Source: Roridomyces roridus
Lineage: Eukaryota > Basidiomycota > Agaricomycetes > Agaricales > Mycenaceae
Length of the DNA: 64,000 nucleotides
Assembly (NCBI GenBank): GCA_029378245.1
Contig: JARKIF010000021.1
Span: forward strand, 1,054,001-1,118,000
Direction of reading: 5' to 3'
Within the stretch, counting starts at the first letter, position 1. Each line of letters begins with the position of its first letter. Below, piece by piece: positions 20,797 to 33,198 of this stretch. The notes under the pieces are model-generated. The model was not told where the DNA came from and searched no databases. It was given only the letters and a program-made list of their open reading frames with translations. The position numbers and the translations under genes are program-made.

Positions 20797-23700
20797 ATGC
20801 CTACTGATACTGAGGCTCTTGAAGGCGTCGTCGCGCCAAGTCACGTCATCGCCGCCAGCGACACCAATACATACGCCGACCCCAATACTGCCATGCCTTC
20901 GAACGACGACGCTTCCGTCTCTGCCCCACCCGAGCATGCATCATCCCCGCCCATCCTCCCTGACACGTCCTCGCTCCCCATGCCCAATTCCCCACCATTC
21001 GTACGCGCGTTTTCGTAGCTTACTTCCATCTGGACTGATTCGTTTCAAGCACGTCCCAACTCTCGCTCTCCCGCTAAATACAGCCCTCGAAACAATGGAA
21101 ACCAGCACCTTGGGCGCGCACCAGGTACGCTATGCCTTGCCCCTCATTCTGTGTGACGATCTCAATCTATTAGCAGCTTTTTGACAACGACGACAACATG
21201 GATATCGACTATGAGGCATCTACCTCCGCTCCAGAACGATACGTCGTTCGCCTTCCAAAACGACCCTCGGAATACATCGTACATCTTGAAGCTGTTCCCA
21301 GTCCACGTTCCTAACATTTCACAGTCTCCTCCACCTTCTAAACGCGCGCGCACGACCTCAGACGCAGAACAGAAGGACGAGCCGTATGAAAGATGGCAAT
21401 GGAGGAAAAGACGCGGGGTGTTGCGCCGAATCACAGCGTGGGTGGAGGGGCTCTCGGAGCAGGAGGAGGAGCATCCAGGACTAGGAGTGACTGCGGTGGA
21501 TTATGATACAGACCCAGAGTCAGAGGAGTTAGAGGTTTGTCGTTTTCTTTCATTTCATTCCAGTCTCTCTGACCGAATACTTAGATCACCGAGTCCGAGT
21601 TTGAAGCACGGTTAATGGACCTCCAAGGACCTGATAGTGGCGATGAAGAGCGTCTCTCCTTGTCCGACGAAGGTAAATCTGGACTTCAGCCAGAACCCAA
21701 ATCTCAAGCTGACCAGATCTTTCTCAGAAGAGGACCACAATCCTTTCGACGTCACAGCCGACAACTCTGACCGTGAAGGCCCAGTTTCTGAAGACGAGGA
21801 CGAAGACGCGCTCGATATTGAGATGCCCGCAGATAGAGGTCAGTATTGTTTTTATTTCTCGTATGACTGCTCACACGTTTCAGCATTTGTTGCGAGTAAC
21901 GACGAGGACAACGGGGATTCCATAGATTTCTACCTCCGCGCGAACGCCATGGTCATGCGCGCTGAGGACAATGTACCTTCTCCCATAATAGAAGAGTCCA
22001 AACGCTCGAAGAAGCCCAAATCGAAACGAGCTCGTTCATCGTCTCCCAAATCCGAATCCAAAAGAGCCCGTTCATCGTCTCCCAAACCCAGATCGAAAAA
22101 AGTGCCTGCTCGTGCAGCGCCTCCGGCCGCGGTGTTGAGCTTCTTAGATTTGGCCGCAAAGGACTCTGACGGTGAGGAAGACGACGAGGGCGAAAATAGT
22201 GTTGCTGGTGGTAAGTCCTCGTCGTTTCATGTCGAAGAGACTGAATGAATGAAAAAAGATTTCATCGTCGACGACCAGCCGTTCAACATCAATGACCAGA
22301 ACCTGTACAAGATTGACGACGACGACGAGGAGCCCTTCGACGGGCTGGTGGACGAGCTGCAGCTGCAGCAAGATCAGGAGCAGCGAAAATGCAGGCAGCG
22401 ACGATACGCACAAGACCTACAGCAGGAGCATCAGCGGGAGCAACGACGGCAGGGTGTTTCGTCGTCTTCAGCAGCGTACCCCGAGGAAGACGTTGACCCC
22501 CAGCTCGCACAGAACATACGCAAGGTCATGCGAGAGGTTAGACCTAACGACCCCGCGTTCGCCGAAGACCCCAAACCCAAACACCCTCTGGTGCGCAAAG
22601 GAGATTGGGTCTTACTCGAACGGGATCCCCGTGTGGTAGCGTACGTGCTGGATGACAGTGCACGCCGTTTCGTCGTCGAAAACAAGACGGAAAACCCCGA
22701 GAACGAGACGGAAAACCAGACGGAAAACCCAAAAGGCCTGCGAATCCGCACCAAGCGCAAGCCAGTGACGCGCAAAGCAGCCCCCGTGGTGCATCCCACT
22801 GCCGACGATCTCCGCCCCTTCAAAAGTGCCCATCTCCGATTTGCAAAACCTTACTGGGGACGTACCTCCTACGCTCTCAGTCCTGGCGATCGAGCCTTCG
22901 TCGTTGACGGTCCCCACTGCAAATTTAGTGGATTGGTCGACCACCTGCTGAAGAACGAGCATGGCAAATTCGTGGCCGTGCTCGTCGGCTGGCCGTCTGA
23001 GACCCCGCATCCCACGATTTCGCAGCTGCGCCGACACCTTCTGGACCCAGGCCCCGTTCCCCGCATCTGTGATCGTGTGCTCGTGGTCGATGGGCCCTAC
23101 CGAGACGAGGTGGCTACCATCGAGTCCATCGAAGGACACATCATCAGGATTGGGAACTCGTCGATGGTGGAGCCTGTAGAAGTGGAGATCGGGCACGTCG
23201 CTAGATATTTTTTACCAGGGGATTCGGTATGGATGGCTGGCGAGGACCAGGGCGGTCTTCTGACGGAGATGCAGCCATCGCTGGGCATGGTTTCCATCCT
23301 TGTCGATCCGCAGAGAGGCTTGGTATGTGCTTGAATAACGCTCTGGGCACCCACTGACCGTGAATGCTAGATGAAGGAAGTCCCTCAGTCAGAAATCCAC
23401 TTCGACTGGTCGGATTATCCGGGGTCCTGGACGCGCATCATTCCTTGGGGTCCATTGACTGAGCAAGACCACGAGCGCGAGGAGCTCAAACTGCGAGCTC
23501 TCGTTGACGATGCTTACAAGCTAATGAAGTCCGAGAAAAAATCCGCCGCCGGCAGTATAACCTCGCGGCGCAAGCTGGTGGCCATTGCGAAGGCTGAGCA
23601 CGCGTATAGGCAGAATCGGTGGTGGGACGCCGTCCAAGAACTAAAGGTGGCGACGGACCTCGAGCTCGAGGACGACGAGCATATCACTCGTCGACTGGCG

Positions 23701-24742
23701 GCAGTAATCTCGGCTCGGGCGAATGGGGCACTCAAGAAAACTCGAGAGCACAGCGAAGATCTGACGGATTTCAATCGTAAGATGATGAAGACGGGGCTGA
23801 GTTTTGAAGGATTGGAAGTCAAGATTATCGCTCCAAATTATGGGTCGCGCACACTGAAAGGAATAATAACGGGGGACCACGACTCCGAGGCCCGTCGCTG
23901 GCGGGAAAAGCTTAACAATGCCAAGGAGCTCCTTCGCCTCTGCCGACATGATCTGGAAGGGATATTGGCCACCGTCTCCTACGACAAACACGCGCCGGTC
24001 GAAAACGTCCCTATCGAGTACATCGTGGAATGGGAGTAAGTGAATTTGCATGTCTTCCCTTTGCATGTATTCATTTGAATGTAGAACCCAAATCCCGCTC
24101 TCCCGCGCCGTCTATGTCAAGCACGGCTGGAATTCTCGCACCTTCCAGCTGCCCGAGCCTCTCCCTCCTGCCCCTGCTCCCCCGCCTGCACGACCACCGA
24201 CTCCGCCGCCCGACCCCTCAGGTTCCTTGTTGCCCGGAGAGACAGACGGTTCCTGGCTCTATCAGGGCAACCGTTTTGTCGGCAAGTGCCTCGAGGTCGT
24301 GGTGCACATCACCGCCAAGACGAAAGGCACCAGGAAACTGACCATCCGAGATACACAGAAGAGCAAAGAAGGAATGGGCGGTTTTTTGTTGGTCGCAACG
24401 GAGTACACGAAGGACAGTGTGATGACTGTCTACGGGCTGCCTCCGAGCGGGGTCCCCGTCAAGTTTACGGGCAGTTGCCTTGCACCGTCGAGGGTACATT
24501 CAGACGGGGTTCGTGTCGACGAGCGCATGAATGAGCGCGTCGTGATTATCGGCGAGGATTCCCTCCACGATGTGTCGCACATTGGCCAATACGGCCTGGT
24601 CGTTGACAAGCTGCCGCCGGAGCACGCGGTCGTGCAGCATGAGGACCGTTCTCGCCACCAGTACCATTGGAAATCTCTGTGTATTTCTACAAACAAGGAA
24701 CGCTACCAGGGCGAAACCTCATTTCCCGCGACGATCTTCTAG
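20797..24742 (+). CDS. KOW-repeat chromatin/transcription-like protein of element B
   Basis: Homologue of 6407-11200. The ATG at 20797 opens a disordered N-terminus. Short exons follow, split by introns such as 21124-21175 and about 21278-21324. Then come PPSKRARTTSDAEQ, the acidic VDYDTDPESEELE and a repeated KRARSSSPK motif near 22030. KOW-like modules are at KGDWVLLERDPRVVAYVLD, GDRAFVVDGPHCKFSGLVDH, DRVLVVDGPYRDEVATIES and GDSVWMAGEDQGG. A TPR-like helical stretch precedes FEGLEVKIIAPNYGSRTLKG and GDHDSEARRW, as in A. The last exon carries ERVVIIGEDSLHDVSHIGQY and ends at a TAG at about 24740-24742. The duplicated PDGELDPAL exons of A were not seen here. No break was noticed. Exon borders are by eye. 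Confidence 0.78.
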
Positions 24743-24861
24743 AGTAATGTACGTAGTCGCGCGCGTGTGTACATAGAAATGTCAATGCATTGGTCAAACC
24801 AATCCCCCTCGATTGCGTGACACGAATTCAAGTTTCCCAGAAAGTCGTCGGTGTCTGCCCT

Positions 24862-24943
24862 ATTGTTCGTTGATCGCGAACGCCAATTGTTCGTCAGAAT
24901 ATTTCGTTGATCGCCAAGGCCTACATATTGTTGTTCGTTGACA
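24862..24943 (+). promoter_or_regulatory. ATTGTTCG motifs upstream of the element B transposase
   Basis: ATTGTTCGTTGATC (from 24862), GCCAATTGTTCGTC (24882-24895) and ATTGTTGTTCGTTGAC (from about 24927) are reverse-strand forms of the CGAACAAT motif. They lie 70-150 bp before the ATG at 25012. Confidence 0.5.
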
Positions 24944-25537
24944 AGGTGAAACTCCTTTGCCAACTCCTCAATTCCCCTTCTCACATCGCTTTACTCTTCT
25001 CAAGAAACACCATGGGTCGTTTGACCGCGAAGGATATCGAGGCAGTCAAGGCGTCGAGCTCCAAAGCCACCGCCCCCCCCAAACTTTTCCCGGTCAAAAC
25101 CCCTGCGAACCTACTCAAGAAGAAGAATGCCAAAGAACCCGAACCCCTCGTATTCTACGCCAACGGCCAGACTTTGAGCCAGCGCCTCCAGAAACCTCCC
25201 CAAGGCCAAGTCGGGTGGCACGATGCGCGCAGCCGAGGAGGACCCCAGTCCTCCCCGACCAAACGGCAATACGCAGACGTTGCCTTGGCCAGCGAGGACA
25301 ACTATGTTACAGCGGACTACATCCCAGGTCAGCCAGCTGCGCAGACGAGCCGCGCCGTGAAGAAGAGCAATCAATGGCACCGATGGACACACGAAGTCAT
25401 CCCCGCGCTGGTGCCCGTGTTCGTCGATCTCATGCATCAGACTAAGTCCCTGCGCGACACTGCGGAACTGAGGCTGCAACATTCGGATTGCGCGTGCGCC
25501 AAACGCGCACTGTATGTCGCTGTAGTTCGGCTCAACG

Positions 25538-26464
25538 GTGAGTTATGACAGCATTTATCATTGAAAATTACAGTGTCAATGGTGCAGATGCAAGGCATTA
25601 GTTCAATGTAGTGGTACACAAGTTTATGCATCTTTTCAGGTTTAGTTCCCAGGTTTTGCTGGACAGGGAAGTCGACTAGACATGGCGATATGGCCCTGAC
25701 ACAGGTTATAGATGCCTATCATGTGGTAGCACCACCCAAGGCAAGCATGGGACACAGGTCCTAAAAGTGCAAGTTGAGACGCAACTCCCAGACGCAGGAC
25801 GCAACTCCCAGACGAGGTCATGTGATTCAATTTTTGGATCAGATGTTGATCCAACATTCTGATACAAGTGATGATATGGTCACACATCCTCATGATCTTA
25901 CATAATCCATGATCAGGCGATATTGAAAAGTGTTGAAAACTCTGAATCCCATCATGAATCCATGTTTCTATCTATTACTGTATCTTTTGAGGAGACCAAT
26001 GGGTAGAATAAAGTGTTTGGAATTTCATTTGATCAATGTGCTGTTACACTAAGTAATGAAAGATACTACTTTGTAATCCCAGTTGCCCATCTGGTAGAAT
26101 CTCAAAACATGTCAAAGGCCAGCAGCCAAAACATGGCCTAATGAGGAAATTTCCAGTTTTGGTATTTCAAATTATCTCTATCACATAATTTCCTCATAGA
26201 ACCTAACTTGGAAGTCATGTGACCTGCATCTCCGAGTCGCGTCTCAACTTGCCACTTGCGTCTCTGTCTTGTGTCTCACTCAACTTGAGATCATGTGATC
26301 TGTGTCTTGGACTTGCGTCAAGCCGAAATAGCCTGACATGTGACCTGCACTTGTGCTGACTGGATCGTCTCCGCCTACCACTTGAGCCAGATATTTTTCA
26401 ATGAAAAATGACTTTATAGTGCGTGTGCTTTGAAACCTTTACGATGTATTCTGACTTTCACAAG
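25538..26464 (+). other. Enlarged intron with a probable inserted repeat in the B transposase
   Basis: The donor GTGAGT at 25538 and the acceptor CACAAG ending at 26464 give a 927-nt intron, where the element A gene has one of about 65 nt. Inside, AAGTTGAGACGC (25771-25782) and GCGTCTCAACTT (26239-26250) form imperfect inverted repeats of about 24 bp. This suggests a small non-autonomous element of about 490 bp. No coding potential was seen. Confidence 0.5.
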
Positions 26465-26636
26465 CAATTGAGCATCAACGCGTCGACATCTGCAAGTGCT
26501 CGCCCGCCCCAGCTATGCTGCTCCGAGCGGGATTGTTTCCCTGCTCGCCGGTCCACCCGAGCTTGGCCGTCGACATCAACGTACTCGACTTTGCGATGAC
26601 GCTGTTCGTGAACATGACGCCGAACAATACCGCCTT

Positions 26637-27365
26637 TGTTAGGTGCCGGATCCGAGGCTGACTGGAATCCCGGATAAGGACGACCGGAGTAAGAATGACC
26701 GGAACTCCGGGACGAAGGACTCCGGAGAGGGACGAAAAGTCGGAGGAGGGAGATGGAGTCCAACCGGTGACACCACAAAGACCCAGGGTGACCGGGTTCC
26801 CTACGCTACTTCCAAGGGAAGCAATCCGGACGAGACGATAAAGGAGGAGAGGAGGGCTCGGAGCAGCCAAGGTCGAATAGACCAGGAACGTTAATATTCC
26901 AACTGCCGTACCGAGTACAAAAGGAAAGTCTTATATACTAAGTGAGAGATATTTGTCAAGACACTAAAATAGACTTGAGAACGGACATAACCGGCTAAGT
27001 GGATATAATGTGATTAAGCCCGCACGGAGTGATCAGTGGATGTCACTCCAGAGCATGTCAGATGAATATCCTGTCAAGGTTCCTTTTTCATGTGAATAAC
27101 CAAAATACCCGGTGTAGTCCGAGAAGCAGGACTCGGCCTGACAGATGGGATGGATCCGGAGTTGGGTCAAAGGAACCGGAACTCCGGTCAAAGGAACCGG
27201 AGTCCGGAGTTTGGATGAAGTTGGAACGGGACGTAACAAATTGAGGAAGGGCAAAAGTCCGAACGAGGACCGGAGTCCGGTCAAGATTGATCCGGATTTG
27301 TTGGAGCCGGAACCGGAGTTGGGTCGAGTGGTCCGGAGTTGGTGAAAATGGAACGGGACGTAACA
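26637..27365 (+). mobile_element. Solo LTR, 729 bp, with 5-bp target duplication GCCTT
   Basis: The stretch begins TGTTAGGTGCC and ends GGGACGTAACA, the TG...CA form of an LTR with TGTTA/TAACA ends. GCCTT flanks it at 26632-26636 and 27366-27370. It is rich in CCGGAGT repeats. The sequence GGAACGGGACGTAACA occurs both internally (near 27225) and at the end. A TTATATACTA segment near 26930 may be a TATA box. No internal retrotransposon genes remain, so it is the product of LTR-LTR recombination. Confidence 0.88.
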
Positions 27366-30301
27366 GCCTTCAGTAATACCTTGGAGGCGTTTCTGCGGGG
27401 TCGCGGCTACAAGCTCACGACCAGGGCAAGTCCTTTGCATCTGAGACGTGCCTGTACTGACTAGAACGATTTAGGATACTCTGCGGATCCGGTTTGGCAA
27501 CGCGCTCGAGTGGTATACCAGTTTGCAGCATGCCACGCATGCCGCCGTCGACGCCACTCTCGAACTCGTCCGAGAGACGGTGATTGGTCCGAGCATCACG
27601 AGCCCCGCATCCCCGTCGACAACTCCTGCGGGCTCAAGACCATGCACCCCGCCGCCACCGAGCCCCTCAGGCTCAGACTCGGACTCTTCAAGATCCGTGC
27701 CAGCAACCCCTACAGCAGCGCGTCCTGTGCCACCAGCGCCGTCTGGACGTAAAAGGCGGGCGCCAGACCGGGAGCACGAGCACGAGAGCAAGGCCAATCC
27801 TTTCCCAGACCCTCCGCCTCGCACGCGCCCTTCCGACTACTTGATCAGCCGGTGTCCGACTTGCTTTGGCGGCCTCGTCCACGACCCCACGGCTGCCTGC
27901 GACATCCACGTCTGTGCAGACGCTTGCTTTACTCAGAAGCGCCGGCGCGGTGGTCCTCGCGATCCCCCACGCATGCACCCTAACACGTTTTTCGTTCCCG
28001 AGCACACGACAGACAAGATGGGGGCTCATGTCGAGGACGTGCGTCCCGTTAGAGGTCAAACAAAGAAGCGAGCCAGACCTTCGGAGGAGGAAGATCATTA
28101 CGAGCACCAGGACCTGCGAGTTCCGCGCACCGTGCTGGACGACTGTCGGGACTCCTTCATCGCTGCAGACGAGAAGCGCGAGAAGGCCAGCACCAAGTTC
28201 TTCGAGGATACGGGCGTGATGGGTCTCCTTTGCCGCCACGACCGTGTTTTGTGGCTGGTGAATATGCGGAGCTCGAGCGAGAAGCAGTACTTCGTGCTCG
28301 TGCTCTTGGAGACGCTGTTTCAGCATCTCCCGCTTAACATACGCATTGGAATCCTCTACGATATCGCCTGCCAGCTCCACCGTTCCTGCGTCAAGTACAA
28401 GTTCATGGAGCGGTACATGGACCGCATGATATTCGCGGTGTCCGTCTTCCACGCGTTCGGGCATCGTTGGCCGTGCCAGTTGATATACCATCCCATGAAG
28501 TGCTGTGGGTTTGGGCACACCAACGGCGAAGGCTGCGAGCGCTTTTGGCACTCGATCAGCAAGCTCATCGCTTATCTGCGAGTCACTGGGGTAAGTTCTC
28601 CCTTCGTTTTTAGAATCACCGCAGACGCTAACGAATAATCAGTATCATGTGCGTTTGTACACTATCGACAGTCAAATTCAGCACGCAGACAAGATGAGTC
28701 TCGGGCGCATGGGCTCCTGGATCCTTCGCCGCACCGAGCACTGCGAGAACAAGATGCGCGAGGCGCGCGCGGACTTGGTGGCCTGCAGCGTTCCCGTGGC
28801 TCAACTTAGGGTGCAATGGGCGGATCAGGTGAAGGTTCAGACTCAGCCGCTGAAGTGTAAGTGTTCTTTCTTCATTCTGGTGGGCGTCCTATACTAATGT
28901 TGACCTCAGCGCAGTCGAAGAACGCCGCCAAACAAGCCGTGGATACAATCATTGCTGCCCGCGCCAAGCAACAGCAACTCTGGCAGCGGTGGAAAGCCCT
29001 GAGCGAGACGCAGGTGAATGAGGACGCCGACGCCGAAGCACACGACTATGCAACGACCCATGTCCAAGACGCGCTCAAAGCATGGGAAACTCAAGCTGCA
29101 AAGACCAAGCAACTCGAGCGCACCCTCGGCGTCAACGACAGCACCATTCTCAAGAAACTCAAGTTCACCGACTATTACACCGCCCGCATGAACGCAAGAG
29201 CTGTCAAGGACCGTCTTCGCGCCCGCTTGCGAGACCGTAAATTCGAAATGGACCCCATTGAGCGTTCGGTACGACGTACTCGCAGTGGTACGTCTCATAT
29301 TCACGCTACCGAATCCAGCCGCTGACGCGGCGAGAGCAGAAAACCAGCGCAACGAACACGCAGGAGCAGCCATTAAGCGCCGCGAGCCCAATATCAGTCG
29401 TTTGGTGCAGACGTACAACAAACTCTGCGAGCAGATCCAGAGCTTGATCTCCAAGAAGAAGGCGCCTCCTCATTCCGTGGCCCCGTTGCCCGTGCCGTCC
29501 AAAGGCATCTACCAGCTGGACGTTGACGATGTCATCTGGCAGGACCTTGGCTTGGACGAGGAGGAGAGCCGACCTCCGTTGTGGTTAAGCGACGAAAAAG
29601 TGCGGACGGGCATACGGGCAATGTTGATGGTGGATCGCTGTAACGAGGAGTCTGCGCGCCTGACGCGCGAGCATGCACATCTGTTCGTCTGGTTCCAGAA
29701 TGAGTGGAAGACGATACAGATGGCGATTGCTCAGTCAGAGGGTACGTATTCTTTCTGTTCTGGCGAGGAGTGTGCTCAATCCGACCTAGGTGCGGTTCGT
29801 TATCAGATGGAACGTCGACGCGAGGAGCTGCTGCAGCTCTGTGTGCTCTGGCGGAAGTCGTTAGACCGCATACCGCTACCGACAGAGCAGCAATGGGGAC
29901 CGACGGATGATGAGTTTCTGGTGTGTGAGATAGCGGAGGCTACCGCGGCCTGGGGTGATGGAGAGCAGGTGATGGAGAGCGAGGACGAGGATTTGTCGGA
30001 CGAGGATGAGCAGGAGGATGAGGATGAGGCTATTTTCCACGTCGTTGCGGCGGTGGAACGGGCTGACAACCACCGAGCGGGGGACGAAGTGGACGCGCTG
30101 TCTTGGGATGACGATGCCGAATTGTAACAGTAAATCTTCTTTTTAATATTAACTTACGCGTATGTACATTGCAGAACGCGACGCGTGTGTATTTATTTGT
30201 TGTTCATATACACAGAAGTTGGCGCGTTGTGCGTGACGCGACGCGTTGTGGGTTCAAATTATCGCACCGTAAGTAGCCAAACATGCTCCACAGGACAGAG
30301 C

Positions 30302-30483
30302 TGAACGAACAATAGGTCGCGTATTCAACGGACAGTGGCCGTACCGCTTGTCCCACGAGACACAGCTAAATGCATAATAGGTCGCGTGTTCGACGGACAA
30401 TGGGCCGTGCCTCTTGGCCCACGAACAATACGAGAAGGACATCCCAATTTGGACACAGCAGGCTCGTCCGTCGGGTATAAAAA
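30302..30483 (+). promoter_or_regulatory. Promoter of the element B Cys-rich gene: CGAACAAT-like motifs and TATA box
   Basis: Two degenerate repeats share AATAGGTCGCGT. Motifs GAACGAACAATAGG (about 30302), GACGGACAATGGGCC (30391-30405) and CACGAACAATACG (30420-30432) come before TATAAAAA at 30476-30483. The TATA box lies 51 bp before the ATG, matching the element A gene. Confidence 0.6.
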
Positions 30484-30533
30484 CCGTCAAGAAATGTTCG
30501 TCCATTCCTCTGTCCCACTCCATTCCTCTACTC

Positions 30534-31406
30534 ATGCCTGCCACACGAACCATTCCCTCGCGTACTTCCCTAACCACCACATCCGCACTTGTACAACGCC
30601 GTCTGCGGCCCCTCCCCGGCTCGCAGCACGTTGAGCTCTTCGACGTCGGTGCCACCCGTCCGGGGCGCGACGAGTACACCCCAGCGACAGCAATCCTCCT
30701 CACGAAGGAGAGACTTGACGCGCAGGCGGTGCACCAACCCACGACTTGTGTTTGCGTCGAGTGCGACCGCCCAATTTCTCTTTGGCAGTTCGGAGAATAC
30801 GGGATGTCCAAAGACGACCCGTTGAAACTCGAGTACACCTGGTTGGTCTGCAAAGGTTGTTGGCAGTACAAATGGCCGCTGAACCCGGCTGCCAATTGGG
30901 GTGACAAGCCTCAGGTGTGTGTTCCCAATGACTTTCGTTGCGCTCCGGCTTATCTGTGACGATTCAGTGCACCTGCCCCGCCGGCGTCCCTGCCGAATAT
31001 CGTGATGATTGCCTCTTGCACAATGGTGAGTGTTCCTGCTTTCTGCCCCGCCCGCCGGCGCTGACGTTCATCTAGTTCCCGGAGTTGTGGCCGTCCCCTG
31101 GGGCACTCGGATCGAACGGCAAATCGGGTGGTCCGAGGCCGGGGAGGTTTTAGATCGTTGGCGCGAGCAGGCCGAGGCCCGCTGGGATGAATTGCGGAAG
31201 ATTCTGCCCTCCACTGACCGCTGGGTGCATCGCATTCGAGCCCAAGTGGACGCGGCGTACGACCGAATTGATGAGTGGCTGGCCACTCCCCGCCATCTGT
31301 TCAAATTGCGTGAGTGTAAACCTATTCTCTCACGTCGCGCGCACTCAATTGTTCGGCAGCTCCTCCACTTGTCCTCGAGCCGCTGCCCCAGAACCGTCTT
31401 CCTTAG
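30534..31406 (+). CDS. Small Cys-rich, possibly zinc-binding protein of element B
   Basis: Homologue of 16413-17341. From the ATG at 30534 it has a longer basic N-terminus, then VELFDVGATRPGRDEYTPAT with AILLTKERLDAQ. The Cys pattern follows: TTCVCVECDRP, LVCKGCWQYKW, CTCPAGVPAEY and DDCLLHN. A Trp/Arg-rich helical exon (WREQAEARWDELRK) leads to TPRHLFKL. The last exon is uncertain. With a donor at 31312 and an acceptor near 31360 it ends PLPQNRLP and a TAG at 31404-31406, lacking the final YPEDEFYID part of the A protein. It follows the transposase stop by about 400 bp on the same strand. Confidence 0.65.
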
Positions 31407-31941
31407 CTTATATAGCTCAACCGCCGTGCTTAGCCTTTTGGTTCATTCCTATAGTTCTTTCTACTTTACTTCTGTTGTCCCGTTGGCGTTGTATTCCAGC
31501 AATTCAATGATTTTTAATCATCTCGTTCGAAAATTACTTGATTCGGACGATATGGGTTGTTGTGGCGTCATGTTTGGACAGCACAGCAATCGACGAATCC
31601 GGAAATGCCGACTTGATTGGCAGTTTATCATTTTGTTATTAAGATTGACACCGACTGGAATTCTATTCCCCGGGGCAACCCTACACCTGGTATGCCCAGG
31701 TTTTTATTGGGCAGCACGATTATATTTTTTCAAAGATCTTTCGTTGGATGCGGCAGGGACGTAGGAAGTATGAGTCCCTACCCCAGAAATGTCCATTTGG
31801 CCTATCAGTAATGCCTGTCCCCTCCATTATTCGCCGAAACCCGGCGGTCCCGCGTTCAATCCCGGCTGTCGACATCTTCAATTATGCTTTTCGGTCAGCG
31901 TGATCATCTTTGTTTTATCAGGCCTGCCATACACAGCAAAG

Positions 31942-32394
31942 GTGGGAATACCCACAATTAAGGAGAGAGCCAGGTGGGTATACCCACCGCTGAATAGTCC
32001 CAGTGAGGATACCCACCACCTTGGTGGGGCAAAGTGGGGATACCTCCAGTGGGCATACCCACTTGTCGTGTTCCAAGAGTAGGTATCCCACCTTGCAAAC
32101 AGGAGAGTGGGGATACCCACCTCACTGATGGCACGGTGGTGGGGATACCCACCTCGCGTTTGGTGGAGTGAGGATACCCACCGTCAGTGTACTCCCCTTT
32201 GTGGGGATACCCGCGGTGGGTATACCCACCTCATCATGGAAAGAGTGGGGATACCCACCGTCAGTGTACTCACTGTTCGTGGGGATACCCGCGGTGGGAT
32301 ACCCACCTCACTTTAGAAAGAGTGGGTATACCCACAGTGAGTATGCCCACCTTGGAGATGAGACAGTGGGTATACCTACGGTGGGTACACCCCC
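31942..32394. repeat. Array of about 18 palindromes of GTGGGTATACCCAC type
   Basis: Sites start near 31942, 31974, 32003, 32034, 32049, 32079, 32107, 32139, 32168, 32201, 32216, 32244, 32279, 32294, 32322, 32338, 32366 and 32381. Spacing is mostly 28-33 bp, with some sites only 15 bp apart. Core variants include GTGGGGATACCCAC and GTGAGGATACCCAC. The design matches the CGGATGCATCCG arrays in the TIRs of element A but with an unrelated core. It may be the right subterminal region of element B or belong to a separate non-autonomous element. Confidence 0.8.
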
Positions 32395-32744
32395 TCTGAA
32401 ATTAGTAGGGCAGTTTATAGAGGTTCGGCACTGTAGCGGACACGGTACAATTGTACTTTTACGGCGTAGTATGGCACCACTCTGTACCGTATCCGTACTG
32501 TACTGGGCCCGGTAGCCAGGACACCGGCAGCACTCATGGTGACCCAGATTGCACATTGGTTCTCACATAGTTAAATTCAAAAAGGCTAGACACTATACGA
32601 AAACCGAACAAGAAAATCACTGAAGCAAACTGGGTACCACCAACCCAGCAACAGGCATGACTGTATGGACCGTCATTTATGGCTTGAAAATATCAAAAAT
32701 CAAGCTAGTTCATCAGCTACTAGCCAGCACACAAGAAAGAACCG

Positions 32745-33090
32745 GTACGGGATGCAAAAGGAGCTGGGCTGCTGGCACCCAGCCAGGGGCCAGCAGCAGG
32801 CACGAAAACCACCCCGTACAGCCCCAAAATCCCCAAAACGAGCTGGGCTACTAGCCACCATCCAGGGGCCAGCAGCAGGCACGAAAACTGCCCTGTACAG
32901 CCCCAAAATCCCCAAAACGAGCTGGGCTACTAGCCACCAGCCAGGGGCCAGAAGCAGGCATGAAAGCTGCCCTGTACAGCCATGAAAATCCCCAAAACGA
33001 GCTGGCCTGCTAGCCAACAGCCGGGGGCCACAAGCGGGCACAAAGACCGCCCCATACAGCCCCCAGAATCGCAAAAACGAGCTGGCTCGG
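32745..33090 (+). repeat. 79-bp tandem repeat, about 4.5 copies
   Basis: The marker AAAACGAGCTGG recurs with GAGCTGG starting near 32760, 32840, 32919, 32999 and 33077, giving a 79-80 bp period. The unit also contains CCAGGGGCCA and a CCNTACAGCC segment. It lies between two clusters of the GTGGGTATACCCAC palindrome. No gene was seen. Confidence 0.8.
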
Positions 33091-33096
33091 TGGGAG

Positions 33097-33198
33097 GTGG
33101 GTATACCCACCACGCAGTGTGACGTGACATGGTGGGTATCCCCAGGTAGGTATACCCACCGCCGTGGGTGGGTGCACCACCACTGGGTATACCCACTT
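33097..33198. repeat. Second cluster of GTGGGTATACCCAC palindromes
   Basis: GTGGGTATACCCAC at 33097-33110, GTGGGTATCCCCAG near 33131, GTAGGTATACCCAC directly after it and CTGGGTATACCCAC at 33185-33198. The unit thus brackets the 79-bp tandem repeat. It could mark the end of a transposon, but no TIR partner or target duplication was found. Confidence 0.65.

Larger units (their letters stand above)
25012..30127 (+). pseudogene. KDZ transposase of element B (CxC1-like), broken by a solo LTR
   Basis: Paralogue of the element A transposase. The first exon starts at ATG 25012 and ends with DCACAKRALYVAVVRLN. After a swollen intron comes VDICKCSPAP with AGLFPCSPVHPS. The exon is cut after the codons for NNTAF by an LTR (26637-27365), and continues with NTLEAFLRGRGYKL. 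Then RCPTCFGG, HVCADACFTQKR (first Asp), GILYDIACQL (second Asp) and NGEGCERFWHSISK (Glu) follow, and a coiled-coil tail with an acidic C-terminus, stop 30125-30127. All catalytic motifs are present. The LTR is the only disruption I noticed, so the loss of function may be recent. Confidence 0.85.

Noticed and set aside
31800..31890. Possible tRNA gene (GCGTTCAATCCCGGC B-box-like)
   Set aside because: No matching A box at the right distance and no cloverleaf could be drawn.
32430..32520. Possible hAT end with TACCGTATCC-type motifs, as in 37340-37997
   Set aside because: Some motif likeness to ACGGTAC repeats, but no TIR pair or target duplication was found.
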